Source: Pseudomonas bubulae (GTDB lineage Bacteria > Pseudomonadota > Gammaproteobacteria > Pseudomonadales > Pseudomonadaceae). Taken from it: a DNA stretch of 64,000 nt. Shown here one piece after another: positions 34,471 through 43,486 of the stretch. The stretch lies in NCBI RefSeq assembly GCF_900618535.1, contig NZ_UYJA01000001.1, positions 372,001 through 436,000 of the forward strand, written 5' to 3'. A program made the translations under genes and the position numbers. The notes beneath the pieces were generated by a model. It saw only the letters and a list, made by a program, of their open reading frames with translations. It was not told the origin of the DNA and searched no databases. Positions within the stretch are counted from its first letter, which is position 1; each line of letters begins with the position of its first letter.

Positions 34471-36108
34471 ATGAACACGGCACCTCTCTCTCCCAGCGAC
34501 CCGCAACGGGATGCTTCGCAGCGTTTCAATATTGCCCGGGCTTGCTGTGACCGCTGGGCTGACGACCCCGAACGCATTGCGATCATCCAGAAAAATGCCG
34601 ATGGCACGGTTCAATACCACAGCTTTTTGGCCTTGCAACAACAGGCCAACCGCCTGGCCAACAGTTTGCGCGCACAAGGTATCAACGCAGGTGACAGGGT
34701 CGGGATCATGCTCCCTCAAGGCCTGGAGGCCGGCACCGCCCATATCGCGCTGTACAAGCTGGGCGCCATTGCGGTTCCGCTGTTCAAGCTGTTCGGTGCG
34801 GACGCCATCGAACATCGCGCTTCGAACTGTTCAATGCGTGCGCTGATCACCGACGCCAGCGGCCTGCAGAAGATCGACGGAATTCGTGCCGGCCTTGCCC
34901 ACTTACAGCTGTGCTACGTTATCGATGCACCCGTGCATCGTAATGACGTGCTTGATTACCATGAGCAACTGCAGTGCCACAGTGACCAGTTCGAGACCCT
35001 CGATACGGCGGCCGAGGATCCGGCACTGATCATCTACACCTCCGGCACCACCGGCCATCCTAAAGGCGCTTTGCATGCCCATCGTGTGTTGCTCGGGCAT
35101 TTGCCCGGCGTGCGCAGTTCACACGACGACTTCCCCCAGCCCGGTGACCGGATGTGGACCCCGGCAGACTGGGCATGGATTGGCGGGTTGCTCGATGTGC
35201 TGCTACCTGCCTGGTATCACGGCGTGCCGGTGGTGGCCCACCGCGCTGACAAGTTTGTACCTGAAGACGTATTTGCCCTGATTGAAGCATTGCAGATTAA
35301 AAATGTCTTCTTCCCGCCCACCGCCCTCAGGCTGTTACGCCCTGTCGAAAACCCGCAACAGCGCTGGCATCTCGCGCTGCGGTCGGTTGCCAGTGGTGGC
35401 GAGTCACTGGGTGATGAACTGTTGGCCTGGGGCGACCAGGCGCTGGGCGTGCGCATCAATGAATTTTATGGCCAGACCGAATGCAATCTGGTGGTGTCCT
35501 CCTGCGCCAGCCAGGGGATCTACCGCCCCCATGCCATTGGCCGCGCGGTCGAGGGGTTTGACGTGGCCATCGTCGACGACTATGGCGTGCCCGTGCCCAC
35601 AGGTGGTTCAGGGCATATTGCCGTGGCCACGCCCAACGGCAGCCAGATGCTGCGCTATTGGGAAAACAGCCAGGCCACTGCCGAGAAATACCTCAACGGC
35701 TGGCTGGTGACGGGCGACAAGGGCTCGATGGATGAGGATGGCTATATCTTCTTCCTTGGACGCAACGATGACGTCATCACCAGCGCAGGCTATCGCATCG
35801 GACCGACCCCCATCGAAGACTGCCTGATCAAGCATCCGGCGGTGAAAATGGCGGCGGCTATCGGCAAGAAAGATCCGATTCGTACCGAGGTGGTCAAGGC
35901 GTTTGTCGTCCTCAACCACGGCTACGCCGCCAGCAACAACACCATACGCGAGCTGCAGGCGCATGTTCGCGCACAACTGGCGGCCCATGAGTACCCCCGT
36001 GAAATTGAATTCCTCGACGAACTGCCCATGACCACGACGGGCAAAATCATTCGCAAGGCCCTGCGCGAACTGGAAGAACAACGTACTGCGATGGAGCTGC
36101 AAGCATGA
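34471..36108 (+). CDS. AMP-binding acyl-CoA synthetase (acetyl/propionyl or medium-chain type)
   Basis: The 545-residue ligase carries the AMP motif IYTSGTTGHPKGALHAH (about 188-204), FYGQTECNL (about 330), GDKGSMDEDGYIFFLGRNDD and the C-terminal acyl-AMP lysine in TTGKIIRKAL (about 525). The motif set resembles medium-chain and butyryl-CoA synthetases. The ATG at 34471 has AAGGA upstream and is preferred to that at 34444, which directly abuts the permease stop. The ATG of the MaoC gene overlaps its stop codon, so the genes are translationally coupled. Confidence 0.88.
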   Translation: MNTAPLSPSDPQRDASQRFNIARACCDRWADDPERIAIIQKNADGTVQYHSFLALQQQANRLANSLRAQGINAGDRVGIMLPQGLEAGTAHIALYKLGAIAVPLFKLFGADAIEHRASNCSMRALITDASGLQKIDGIRAGLAHLQLCYVIDAPVHRNDVLDYHEQLQCHSDQFETLDTAAEDPALIIYTSGTTGHPKGALHAHRVLLGHLPGVRSSHDDFPQPGDRMWTPADWAWIGGLLDVLLPAWYHGVPVVAHRADKFVPEDVFALIEALQIKNVFFPPTALRLLRPVENPQQRWHLALRSVASGGESLGDELLAWGDQALGVRINEFYGQTECNLVVSSCASQGIYRPHAIGRAVEGFDVAIVDDYGVPVPTGGSGHIAVATPNGSQMLRYWENSQATAEKYLNGWLVTGDKGSMDEDGYIFFLGRNDDVITSAGYRIGPTPIEDCLIKHPAVKMAAAIGKKDPIRTEVVKAFVVLNHGYAASNNTIRELQAHVRAQLAAHEYPREIEFLDELPMTTTGKIIRKALRELEEQRTAMELQA

Positions 36109-36551
36109 ATTTTCTAGGAAAGGCTTTCAACGAAATTACCCGGGGCGAAACGTTTGGCCAGTCGCTGACCATCGATGCGTCACACATCAGCCGTGCCTGC
36201 GGCATGTTTGGTGACTTCAACCCGTTGCACAGCGATGCCCAATTTTGTGCTAGCAGCCGTTTCGGTCGACCGATCCTGCATGGGCCAATGACCAGCGCCT
36301 TCATGTCTGCTTCCATCGGCATGTATTTCTACGGCACCGCCGTGGCCTACCTTGAGCATAACTGCCGGTTTATCGCTCCGGTGTTTGCAGGCGACACCCT
36401 GAGTGTCGAATGGACCATTACCGAAACCCTCGACAAACCCCGCAGCAATGGCGGTATTGCCGTACTCAACGGCTATTGCAGCAACCAGCGCGGCGAGCAG
36501 ATTGCCGAGGCCAGCGGCAAGATTTTGCTCAGCAATCGGACGCCGGTTTAG
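36105..36551 (+). CDS. MaoC-family enoyl-CoA hydratase
   Basis: The 148-residue hot-dog-fold protein has the R-hydratase catalytic pattern GDFNPLHSD (Asp and His of the hydratase 2 motif, about 37-45) and HGPMTSAFMSA. It would hydrate an enoyl-CoA or a related thioester formed from the acid activated by the preceding enzyme. It overlaps the acyl-CoA synthetase gene by 4 nt. Confidence 0.88.
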   Translation: MNFLGKAFNEITRGETFGQSLTIDASHISRACGMFGDFNPLHSDAQFCASSRFGRPILHGPMTSAFMSASIGMYFYGTAVAYLEHNCRFIAPVFAGDTLSVEWTITETLDKPRSNGGIAVLNGYCSNQRGEQIAEASGKILLSNRTPV

Positions 36552-36628
36552 ACCTTTTCCAACAGCCCGGCTGGCTGTGAACATTGCCCGCCACGACAAG
36601 TCGGCGGGTCCTTGAGGATGAATATGAT

Positions 36629-37132
36629 ATGTCCCGGCTAACGACCTCTCTGCAAGACACCGCAGCCCCCGATGGAGTCTGTTATGGCTGCGGCAGCCAC
36701 AACCCTCACGGCTTGCATATCAAGAGTTACTGGCACGCAGACGGTGTGCATGTGATCGCCGAACACCTGCCGGACCCCAAATATTGCGGTTGGCCCGAAC
36801 TGGTATACGGCGGCATGATCGCCATGCTGGTGGACTGCCATTCGAACTGGACGGCCATGGCTTATCACTACCGCATGGAGCAGCGCGATGCGGCCAGCCT
36901 GCCGCGGATCAATTGCGTCACGGGCAACCTGGGAATCAAATTTATCAAACCGACGCCCATGGGCGTACCGCTGACCTTGCGGGCCCGGGTGGAAGGCGAC
37001 GTGGGGCGTAAAACGCGGATTTTATGCGAGGTCTATGCCGGGGATGTGCTGACGGCGGTGGGCGATTCGATTTTCGTACGGGTCGACACCGGGCAACTGG
37101 CCACGGCAGCCCATGGCCGCGCTGCGGGTTAA
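36629..37132 (+). CDS. PaaI-like hot-dog thioesterase
   Basis: The 167-residue protein has a C-x-G-C opening (CYGCGSHNPHGL) and the PaaI/DUF4442-type catalytic region (PELVYGGMIAMLVDCHSNW, with Asp), followed by LGIKFIKPTPMG. Such thioesterases hydrolyse acyl-CoA and probably relieve CoA trapping in the pathway. ATG 36629 follows GAGGA, 77 nt after the MaoC stop; an upstream start at 36584 lacks support. It is probably the last gene of the GntP operon. Confidence 0.82.
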   Translation: MSRLTTSLQDTAAPDGVCYGCGSHNPHGLHIKSYWHADGVHVIAEHLPDPKYCGWPELVYGGMIAMLVDCHSNWTAMAYHYRMEQRDAASLPRINCVTGNLGIKFIKPTPMGVPLTLRARVEGDVGRKTRILCEVYAGDVLTAVGDSIFVRVDTGQLATAAHGRAAG

Positions 37133-37149
37133 AGCTGATCGGCGTGACA

Positions 37150-37206
37150 TCATCGCGAGCAAGCTCGCTCCCACCCTGATTGCCAGCAGCGCAATCGGTG
37201 GGAGCT
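37150..37206. repeat. REP-like element
   Basis: TCGCGAGCAAGCTCGCTCCCACC, here described as its parts TCGCGAGCAAGC and TCGCTCCCACC (37153-37175), is the arm of the Pseudomonas REP family. A partner arm GGTGGGAGCTG follows at 37197-37207. It lies between the thioesterase and the RcnB-like gene and probably affects mRNA ends. Confidence 0.75.
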
Positions 37207-37227
37207 GACTGGTCCGGGATCCAGCCG

Positions 37228-37563
37228 TTATTTACTCAGGACTCTGGCGTCTTTGGTGCGGATCTCCTTGATTACCGCATTGACGCGATTGACCAGCACA
37301 TAGTGGCCGCTGATTTGCACCCACTGTTCATGTTCATCAGGTTTTGGCAGGCCCCGGGCGTGCCAGTCCTTGATCGCCTCCGCGTCCCGGATGAATTGAT
37401 CAGGCGCCTTGTCGCCGTTGCCATAGCAACTGCTCAGGTCCATGGACTCAGCCAGTATCTGCCCCGGCTTGCAGTCCCCGGGTTTGTCGTCATCAGCCTG
37501 TGCTGCGTAAGGCATGGCGCACAAAAGACCGGCCATTATTGATGCAGAAATCAAGCTGCGCAT
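37228..37563 (-). CDS. RcnB-family periplasmic protein
   Basis: The 111-residue protein starts with a signal peptide (residues 1-22, ending AAQA) and contains the RcnB-family C-terminal motif (HEQWVQISGHYVLVNRVNAVIKEI, quoted in shortened form as W-V-x-I-x-G-x-Y-V-L-V). E. coli RcnB tunes nickel and cobalt efflux in the periplasm; other members are uncharacterised. Two cysteines (near residues 30 and 46) could form a disulphide. ATG 37563 begins the signal sequence; a start 13 codons upstream is less likely. Confidence 0.72.
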   Translation of the reverse strand: MRSLISASIMAGLLCAMPYAAQADDDKPGDCKPGQILAESMDLSSCYGNGDKAPDQFIRDAEAIKDWHARGLPKPDEHEQWVQISGHYVLVNRVNAVIKEIRTKDARVLSK

Positions 37564-37644
37564 GTTCACCTCAACGTATGGGAGTACAGGCTTTATGGAC
37601 AAGCCCTCACTGCAGTACGTTCCAATATCTTAATCAAGAATATT

Positions 37645-37658
37645 GATCACGAGATCAG
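37645..37658. promoter_or_regulatory. palindrome in the RcnB-SDR divergent region
   Basis: TGATC-ACGA-GATCA is a 5-bp inverted repeat within an AT-rich stretch, 87 nt upstream of the SDR start. It could be an operator for the SDR-MFS unit; no regulator gene is adjacent. Confidence 0.3.
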
Positions 37659-37745
37659 CAATGACGATTGGACTGCACTTATAGCTTGAGGTGAAGTAAC
37701 CACAAGGCCGCTGAAAATAATAAACGGCCATTTGTGGAGAACAGC

Positions 37746-38519
37746 ATGTCATTCAATATCAACAGCTTCAAGCTTGAGGGGCGTCGGGCCCTGATCACCG
37801 GATCAGGCCAGGGTATCGGGCTTGAACTGGCCCGCGGCCTGGGCGCAGCTGGCGCAACGGTGGTGATCAACACTCGCAATATCGATAAATCTCGTGCCGT
37901 GGCCGCTCAACTGCGCGACGAAGGGCTGAAGGCTGAATCCGTGGCCTTCGATGTGACCGACCGCGAGCAATTGCTAGCCGCGATCAACACCTTTGAGAGC
38001 GATGTCGGGGCCATCGATATTCTGGTCAACAACGCCGGCATCCAGCGTCGTGCGCCACTGGAGGACTTCAGCGCCAGCGACTGGCACGACGTGATGCGCA
38101 CCAACCTGGACGGTGTGTTCCATGTTTCCCAAGCTGTTGCGCGGCACATGATCGCCCGCGGTCGCGGCAAGATCATCAATATCTGCTCGGTGCAAAGCCA
38201 GCTGGCACGCCCGACCATCGCCCCTTATGCCGCCTCCAAAGGCGCAGTGAAGATGCTCACCAAAGGCATGTGCGCCGAGTGGGCACGGCATGGCATCCAG
38301 GCCAATGGCCTGGCCCCGGGCTATTTTGCCACCGAAATGAATCGCGCCCTGGTCGATAACCAGGAGTTTTCCGAGTGGCTGTGCAAGCGCACCCCGGCTG
38401 GCCGCTGGGGCCGGGTTGATGAGCTGTGCGGAGCCGCGGTGTTCCTGGCTTCGCCGGCTTCGGACTTTATCAACGGGCAAACCCTGTTTGTGGACGGGGG
38501 CCTGACCAGCGTTGTTTGA
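37746..38519 (+). CDS. SDR oxidoreductase, gluconate 5-dehydrogenase type
   Basis: The 257-residue NAD(P)-dependent short-chain dehydrogenase has the cofactor motif TGSGQGIG (18-25), NNAG (95-98) and the catalytic triad S148, Y161, K165. The RALITGSGQGIGLELARGLG start and the C-terminal FINGQTLFVDGG are typical of gluconate-5-dehydrogenase/IdnO-like enzymes that interconvert a sugar acid and its keto form. GGAG upstream supports ATG 37746. The MFS carrier follows 34 nt later and very likely supplies the substrate. Confidence 0.87.
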   Translation: MSFNINSFKLEGRRALITGSGQGIGLELARGLGAAGATVVINTRNIDKSRAVAAQLRDEGLKAESVAFDVTDREQLLAAINTFESDVGAIDILVNNAGIQRRAPLEDFSASDWHDVMRTNLDGVFHVSQAVARHMIARGRGKIINICSVQSQLARPTIAPYAASKGAVKMLTKGMCAEWARHGIQANGLAPGYFATEMNRALVDNQEFSEWLCKRTPAGRWGRVDELCGAAVFLASPASDFINGQTLFVDGGLTSVV

Positions 38520-38553
38520 CCCGCACCTGAAAAACAATAACAAGGAACACCCC

Positions 38554-39852
38554 ATGAGCACGCTTAAAGAACCAGCACTGCCCTTGAGCGAGATCGGCAG
38601 TGCGCAGGTCAAGACCCAGGGCTTCGCGACCAAACGCTGGCTGTATCTGATCCCGCTGATATTCATTACTTACAGCCTGGCCTACCTGGACCGGGCCAAC
38701 TACGGCTTTGCCAGTGCGGCGGGCATCGAGCAGGACCTGGGCATCACCAAGGGCATGTCCTCGCTGATCGGTGCGCTGTTTTTTCTCGGTTACTTTTTCT
38801 TCCAGGTACCGGGGGCGATCTACGCGCAGAAGTACAGCGTGCGCAAACTGGTGTTCTGGAGCCTGATCCTGTGGGGCTTTTGCGCCATGGCCACGGGGTT
38901 GGTGACCAATATCCCGATGCTGATGTTTATTCGGGTTTCCCTGGGCATTGTCGAAGCGGCCGTGATGCCGGCCATGCTGATTTTCATCAGCAACTGGTTC
39001 ACCCGCAAAGAGCGCTCGCGGGCCAATACCTTCCTGGTGCTGGGCAACCCGGTGACCGTATTGTGGATGTCGGTACTGTCCGGCTACCTGATCCAGGCCT
39101 GGGGCTGGCGCGAAATGTTCATCATTGAAGGCGCGCCAGCGGTGCTCTGGGCCTTCGTCTGGTGGCGCATGGCGCGAGACAGGCCTGAACAGGTGAACTG
39201 GTTGACGCCACAGGAAAAAGCCCGACTGGCGTCGACCCTGGCTGATGAACAGAAAGGCATGCAACAAGTGCGCAATTACCGTCAGGCGTTTACCAGCCCT
39301 GTGGTGATCCAGTTGTGCTGTGTGCATGCGCTGTGGAGCATTGGCGTGTACGGTTTTATCATGTGGCTGCCGAGCATTATCAAACAGGCAGCGGCGGCGG
39401 ACATCGTGACAGTTGGCTGGCTAAGCGCAGTTCCTTATGTCGCAGCGGTAGCGACGATGCTGGCTGTGTCCTGGGCTTCGGACAAAACCCAGCAGCGCAA
39501 ACCCTTCATCTGGCCGCTGCTGGCCTTGGGGGCGCTGGCCTTCTTCTGCTCGTTCCTGCTCGGGTCTTCACATTTCTGGTTGTCGTTTGCTTTGCTGACT
39601 ATTGCCGGTGCTGCACTTTACGCACCTTATGGGCCTTTTTTCGCACTGATACCGGAGATTATTCCTTCGAACGTGTTCGGCGGAGCCATTGGCCTGATCA
39701 ATGCCTGTGGCGCCCTGGGGGCCTTTGTCGGCTCCTGGATCGTGGGCTACCTGATCGGCCTTACCGGCAATCCGGGGGCGGCGTATATCTTTATGACGGC
39801 CGGGGTGCTGTCTTCGGCATTGCTGATGGCCTGGGTGAAAGTGCTGCGCTAG
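38554..39852 (+). CDS. MFS carrier, ACS family, partner of the SDR enzyme
   Basis: This 432-residue, 12-TM carrier resembles GudP/GarP-like sugar-acid symporters: LAYLDRANYGFA at the first helix, FFLGYFFFQVPGAIYAQKYS, and EAAVMPAMLIFISNWFTRKERSRANT. AAGGAA precedes ATG 38554. It forms an operon with the gluconate-5-dehydrogenase-type gene. Confidence 0.87.
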   Translation: MSTLKEPALPLSEIGSAQVKTQGFATKRWLYLIPLIFITYSLAYLDRANYGFASAAGIEQDLGITKGMSSLIGALFFLGYFFFQVPGAIYAQKYSVRKLVFWSLILWGFCAMATGLVTNIPMLMFIRVSLGIVEAAVMPAMLIFISNWFTRKERSRANTFLVLGNPVTVLWMSVLSGYLIQAWGWREMFIIEGAPAVLWAFVWWRMARDRPEQVNWLTPQEKARLASTLADEQKGMQQVRNYRQAFTSPVVIQLCCVHALWSIGVYGFIMWLPSIIKQAAAADIVTVGWLSAVPYVAAVATMLAVSWASDKTQQRKPFIWPLLALGALAFFCSFLLGSSHFWLSFALLTIAGAALYAPYGPFFALIPEIIPSNVFGGAIGLINACGALGAFVGSWIVGYLIGLTGNPGAAYIFMTAGVLSSALLMAWVKVLR

Positions 39853-39899
39853 ACATATCCAGCTTTGAGAGTGTTTCTCAAAGGGGTGACAGCGAAACA

Positions 39900-39937
39900 G
39901 GGAATGTTATACAGTATCAGTACTTTATAACATTCCC
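39900..39937. promoter_or_regulatory. 38-bp palindrome with Zur-like half-sites
   Basis: GGGAATGTTATA (39900-39911) and TATAACATTCCC (39926-39937) are exact complements, and AGTA...TACT inside extends the symmetry, so 16 of 19 base pairs match. AATGTTATA/TATAACATT are the half-sites of the gamma-proteobacterial Zur box, but the usual box has them adjacent and here they are 14 nt apart. It is 17 nt upstream of the DUF1624 gene. Confidence 0.6.
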
Positions 39938-39954
39938 TTGCCAGCGACCCTTCA

Positions 39955-41112
39955 ATGACCCTCCCTACTCCCCCCTTGAATCAGCGCCTGCTGTCCATCG
40001 ATGCCCTGCGCGGCCTGGTTATCCTCTTTATGCTGCTGGACCACGTGCGCGAGACGTTCTTCCTGCACCGGCAAGTAGCCGACCCGATGAATATCGAGAT
40101 CACCGACCCTGCACTGTTCTTCAGCCGTACCCTGGCCCATCTGTGTGCGCCGGTGTTTGTCTTGCTGACCGGTCTGTCGGCGTATCTGTATGGCGAAAAG
40201 TATCAGGGCAAAGGCGATGTTTCGGCGTTCCTGTTCAAGCGCGGGCTGTTTCTGGTGCTGCTGGAGTTCACTCTGGTCAACTTCGCCTGGACTTTCCAGT
40301 TGCCGCCGTCGGTGATCTACATGCAGGTCATCTGGGCCATTGGCGTCAGCATGATCGCCCTTGCCGCCCTGGTGTGGCTGCCACGCCCGGTCTTGCTGAT
40401 ACTTGGCCTGGGAATCATCGCCGGGCACAATCTGCTGGATAACCTGCATTTTGCGGCGGGGTCGATGATGCATGTGCCCTGGGCGATTTTGCATGATCGC
40501 GGCTGGATTGAAGTGGGCGACAGCTTGCGCATGCGCACGTCCTATCCGGTGTTGCCGTGGATCGGCGTGATTGCTCTGGGTTATTGCCTGGGCCCCTGGT
40601 TCACCCGCTCCACCCCGCCAGCCCTGCGCCAGCGCTATCTGTTGCTGGCGGGCAGTGGCGCCCTGCTCGGCTTTATGCTGCTGCGTTTGTTCAATGGCTA
40701 TGGCGAAGCCCCCTGGGCAAGCCATGACTCCGCCATGCACAGCGTGATGAGTTTTTTCAATATCACTAAATACCCGCCTTCGCTGTTGTTTCTCGCCTTG
40801 ACCCTGGGTGTGGGCCTGTTGCTGTTGCTGACGTTTGAGCGGGCGCAACAGCGCAAGTGGATCAGCACCCTGGCCGTGTTTGGCGCAGCCCCGATGTTTT
40901 TCTATCTGTTGCATCTGTATGCACTCAAAGTGCTGTACCTGGCCAGTGTTGCCCTGTTTGGCTTGAATCAGGGCAACTATTTCGGTTTCGACAGTATCGG
41001 GGCGGTGTGGTTAACGGCCGTGCTGCTGGCCATTTCGTTGTATTTGCCGGTGCGCTGGTTCGCCAACTTGAAAGCCCGCCGGCGGGATATCACCTGGCTC
41101 AAGTATTTCTGA
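39955..41112 (+). CDS. DUF1624 / heparan-alpha-glucosaminide N-acetyltransferase-like membrane protein
   Basis: The 385-residue membrane protein has about 9-10 hydrophobic helices. It begins LSIDALRGLVILFMLLDHVRE, the hallmark of the HGSNAT/DUF1624 group, with the conserved Asp and His of the first helix, and HLCAPVFVLLTGLSAYLYG follows. The mammalian relative passes acetyl groups across a membrane; bacterial functions are largely unknown. No strong ribosome-binding site is seen. The palindrome that covers the promoter region suggests metal-dependent control. The cobalamin riboswitch starts 45 nt after its stop. Confidence 0.8.
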   Translation: MTLPTPPLNQRLLSIDALRGLVILFMLLDHVRETFFLHRQVADPMNIEITDPALFFSRTLAHLCAPVFVLLTGLSAYLYGEKYQGKGDVSAFLFKRGLFLVLLEFTLVNFAWTFQLPPSVIYMQVIWAIGVSMIALAALVWLPRPVLLILGLGIIAGHNLLDNLHFAAGSMMHVPWAILHDRGWIEVGDSLRMRTSYPVLPWIGVIALGYCLGPWFTRSTPPALRQRYLLLAGSGALLGFMLLRLFNGYGEAPWASHDSAMHSVMSFFNITKYPPSLLFLALTLGVGLLLLLTFERAQQRKWISTLAVFGAAPMFFYLLHLYALKVLYLASVALFGLNQGNYFGFDSIGAVWLTAVLLAISLYLPVRWFANLKARRRDITWLKYF

Positions 41113-41157
41113 TTCTGACGGCGCCCCCCTTTGCCCAACAGGATCGATTATCATCTC

Positions 41158-41353
41158 GCCGCCGGTCCCCCCTAGCGGGGGGTTAAAAGGGAATCCGCAG
41201 TGCTTTTTCAGCACCCAACGGAACTGCCCCCGCAACTGTAGATGACGAGCCTGCTCCAAGATTGCCACTGGGATACCCCCCGGGAAGGCTGGAGCAAGCG
41301 ATGACCCATCAGTCAGGAGACCTGCCGGCAAAGTCCACAAACTAACCGGCGGG
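41158..41353 (+). ncRNA. cobalamin riboswitch
   Basis: The leader has the class hallmarks: TTAAAAGGGAATCC near 41183-41196, GCCCCCGCAACTG at 41226-41238, an ACTGGGA...CCCGGGAAGGC arm, and the B12-box AGTCAGGAGACCTGCC at 41311-41326. The ends pair as a P1 stem (about 41159-41166 with 41345-41352). It senses adenosylcobalamin and would turn off the downstream ABC transporter operon when the vitamin is plentiful. The expression platform seems to lie in the next 90 nt, with GGGGAGGCATCC and hairpins near 41360-41400. Confidence 0.93.
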
Positions 41354-41459
41354 GTGTCCGGGGAGGCATCCTGCTTTGTACTGTTGCTGCAGCAGTACCC
41401 GATGATGCATTCCCGTCCGTGCACCTGTGCCCCGTGTACGATCAAATGGAGATTGCATC

Positions 41460-42473
41460 ATGCTGTTGCACCGCGTTGTTACGCTCATGGTCACGCTGGC
41501 CTTGCCGGCCCTGGCTCATGCGACCCCCACGCAATACCCCCTGACCCTGCAGAACTGCGCCACCCCGCTGACGTTTGAGAATGCCCCCAAAAGCGCGGTA
41601 ACCATTGGCCAGGCCGGCACCGAAATGCTCTATGCCCTGGGCCTTGGTGACAGGCTGGTGGGTACTTCTTTGTGGTTCAACGATGTCCCCGTGCAATACC
41701 AGGCACAGAACGACAAGGTTGAGCGCCTGGCCGACAATGACCCGAGCTTTGAAGCCGTCATTGGGAAACGCCCGGAGCTGGTGGTCGTGCAGCTGGAGTG
41801 GATGGTGGGGCCGCAGGGTGTGGTGGGCACCCGCGAGCAGTTTCACGAACTGAAGGTACCGACTTACCTGATGCCTTCTGACTGCGAGGGCAAAGACAAC
41901 CTGGTTGGCGCCGACGGCACGCGCATGCAGCCATTCAGTATCGACACTGTCTACAAGAGCATCAGCCAGCTGGCAGAGATCTTCGATGTGCAGGCGCGCG
42001 GCGAACAACTGAACAACCAGCTCAAGGCGAGCCTGGAAAAATCCATTGCCTCGCTCAAGGGCAAGGACCTGAGCGCCACCAGTGCGCTGTTCTGGTTCTC
42101 CAGTGCGGACATGGATATTGACCCATATGTTGCCGGGCGCAAGGGTATCCCCGACTTTATGCTCAACACCCTGGGCGTGCGCAATGTGGTGGAGTCCGAT
42201 GAAGAATGGCCAACTGTCGGCTGGGAAACCCTGGCCAAGGCCAACCCGACATTTTTGGTCATCGCGCGCATGGATCGCCGACGCTTCCCGGCGGATGACG
42301 TCGAGAAAAAACTTGAGTTCCTGCGTACCGACCCGGTAACCCGCAATATGGATGCCGTGAAAAACAACCGCATCATTGTCCTCGATGCCCACGGGATGCA
42401 GGCCAGCCTGCGCCTGTTCGACGGCATCGAAACACTCGCAACTGCGATCAGCCGCCACGACCTGCCTAAATGA
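41460..42473 (+). CDS. periplasmic substrate-binding protein, FecB/BtuF-like
   Basis: The 337-residue protein has a signal peptide (about 1-22, ending LAHA) and a class III binding-protein fold. The first lobe opens with VTIGQAGTEMLYALGLGDRLVGTSLWF, the helical hinge holds ELVVVQLEWMVGP, and the second lobe includes NTLGVRNVVESDEEWPTVGWETLAKANP. The segment resembles the family proposed to bind corrinoids, chelates or similar cofactors rather than E. coli BtuF itself. GGAG precedes the ATG. Its stop overlaps the start of the permease gene. Control by the cobalamin riboswitch points to a corrinoid, cobinamide or cobalt-chelate ligand. Confidence 0.82.
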   Translation: MLLHRVVTLMVTLALPALAHATPTQYPLTLQNCATPLTFENAPKSAVTIGQAGTEMLYALGLGDRLVGTSLWFNDVPVQYQAQNDKVERLADNDPSFEAVIGKRPELVVVQLEWMVGPQGVVGTREQFHELKVPTYLMPSDCEGKDNLVGADGTRMQPFSIDTVYKSISQLAEIFDVQARGEQLNNQLKASLEKSIASLKGKDLSATSALFWFSSADMDIDPYVAGRKGIPDFMLNTLGVRNVVESDEEWPTVGWETLAKANPTFLVIARMDRRRFPADDVEKKLEFLRTDPVTRNMDAVKNNRIIVLDAHGMQASLRLFDGIETLATAISRHDLPK

Positions 42474-43486
42474 CTGCACGGTTGATCACTGCCTTCGCCG
42501 CCTGTACAGCACTGCTGCTGGCTGTATTCGCCGGGGTCGCTATCGGTGAAACTCCGATCGCACCCGATGTGGTGCTGCAGGTACTGGCCAACAAACTGTG
42601 GGGCGCCGGGCATGCACTGGACCCGATCGACGAAGGCATTGTCTGGAACTATCGCCTGACCCGAGCCCTGGTGGCCGCGGCCTGCGGTGCGGGGCTGGCC
42701 ATCTGCGGCGTGGTATTGCAGTCCTTGCTGCGCAACCCGCTGGCCGACCCCTACCTGCTGGGCATTTCTGCCGGGGCGTCCACAGGTGCCGTTGTGGTCG
42801 CGGTGCTTGGCCTGGGCGCCGGGGCCATTTCACTGTCGGCCGGGGCCTTTGCCGGGGCAATTTGCGCCTTTGCCCTGGTTATTCTGCTGGCACGGGCCAG
42901 CGGGCCCTCCGGTGTAAGTGCCCAGATCATCCTGGCAGGCATTGCCGGTTCTCAGTTGTTCAACGCAATCACTGCCTTTCTGATCACCAAATCGGCCAGC
43001 TCCGAGCAGGCTCGCGGGATCATGTTCTGGTTGCTGGGCAACCTCAGTGGCGTGCGCTGGCCTTCGGTATGGCTGGCAGTGCCTGCAGCGGTGCTGGGGC
43101 TGGCGGTGTGCCTGTGGCATCGACGGGCGCTGGATGCATTCACCTTTGGTGCTGACTCTGCGGCCTCATTGGGTATCCCGGTGCGCCGGGTGCAGCTATT
43201 GCTGATCAGTTGTACGGCGCTGGTGACGGCGGTGATGGTGTCGATTGTAGGCTCCATCGGTTTTGTCGGGCTGGTCATTCCCCACGCCGTGCGCTTGCTG
43301 GTCGGTACCGGGCATGGCCGCCTGCTGCCCGTCAGCGCCCTGGGCGGGGCCTTGTTCCTGATTGCCGCCGATGTGCTGTCACGCACCTTGATAAAAGGCC
43401 AGGTGATTCCCGTCGGCGTGGTCACTGCCCTGGTGGGCGCGCCCGTATTTGCGCTGATCCTGATCGGCCGGAGACATGCACGATGA
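42470..43486 (+). CDS. ABC transporter permease, FecCD/BtuC type
   Basis: The 338-residue integral membrane protein has about 10 helices and the FecCD sequence pattern: WNYRLTRALVAAACGAGLAICGVVLQSLLRNPLADPYLLGISAGAS (here given as fragments WNYRLTRALV and LRNPLADPYLLGIS), then GSIGFVGLVIPHAVRLLVG near 255-275. It should dimerise to form the channel. Its start overlaps the preceding stop by 4 nt, and its stop overlaps the ATPase start by 4 nt. Confidence 0.9.
   Translation: MTARLITAFAACTALLLAVFAGVAIGETPIAPDVVLQVLANKLWGAGHALDPIDEGIVWNYRLTRALVAAACGAGLAICGVVLQSLLRNPLADPYLLGISAGASTGAVVVAVLGLGAGAISLSAGAFAGAICAFALVILLARASGPSGVSAQIILAGIAGSQLFNAITAFLITKSASSEQARGIMFWLLGNLSGVRWPSVWLAVPAAVLGLAVCLWHRRALDAFTFGADSAASLGIPVRRVQLLLISCTALVTAVMVSIVGSIGFVGLVIPHAVRLLVGTGHGRLLPVSALGGALFLIAADVLSRTLIKGQVIPVGVVTALVGAPVFALILIGRRHAR

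Noticed and set aside
38470..39327. 285-codon minus-strand frame opposite the MFS gene
   Set aside because: Antisense to a clear ACS-family carrier and without its own motifs or start signal.
41354..41459. Short peptide gene in the riboswitch expression platform
   Set aside because: Short frames exist there, but the sequence is better explained as part of the riboswitch output structure. The Shine-Dalgarno GGAG belongs to the binding-protein ATG at 41460.
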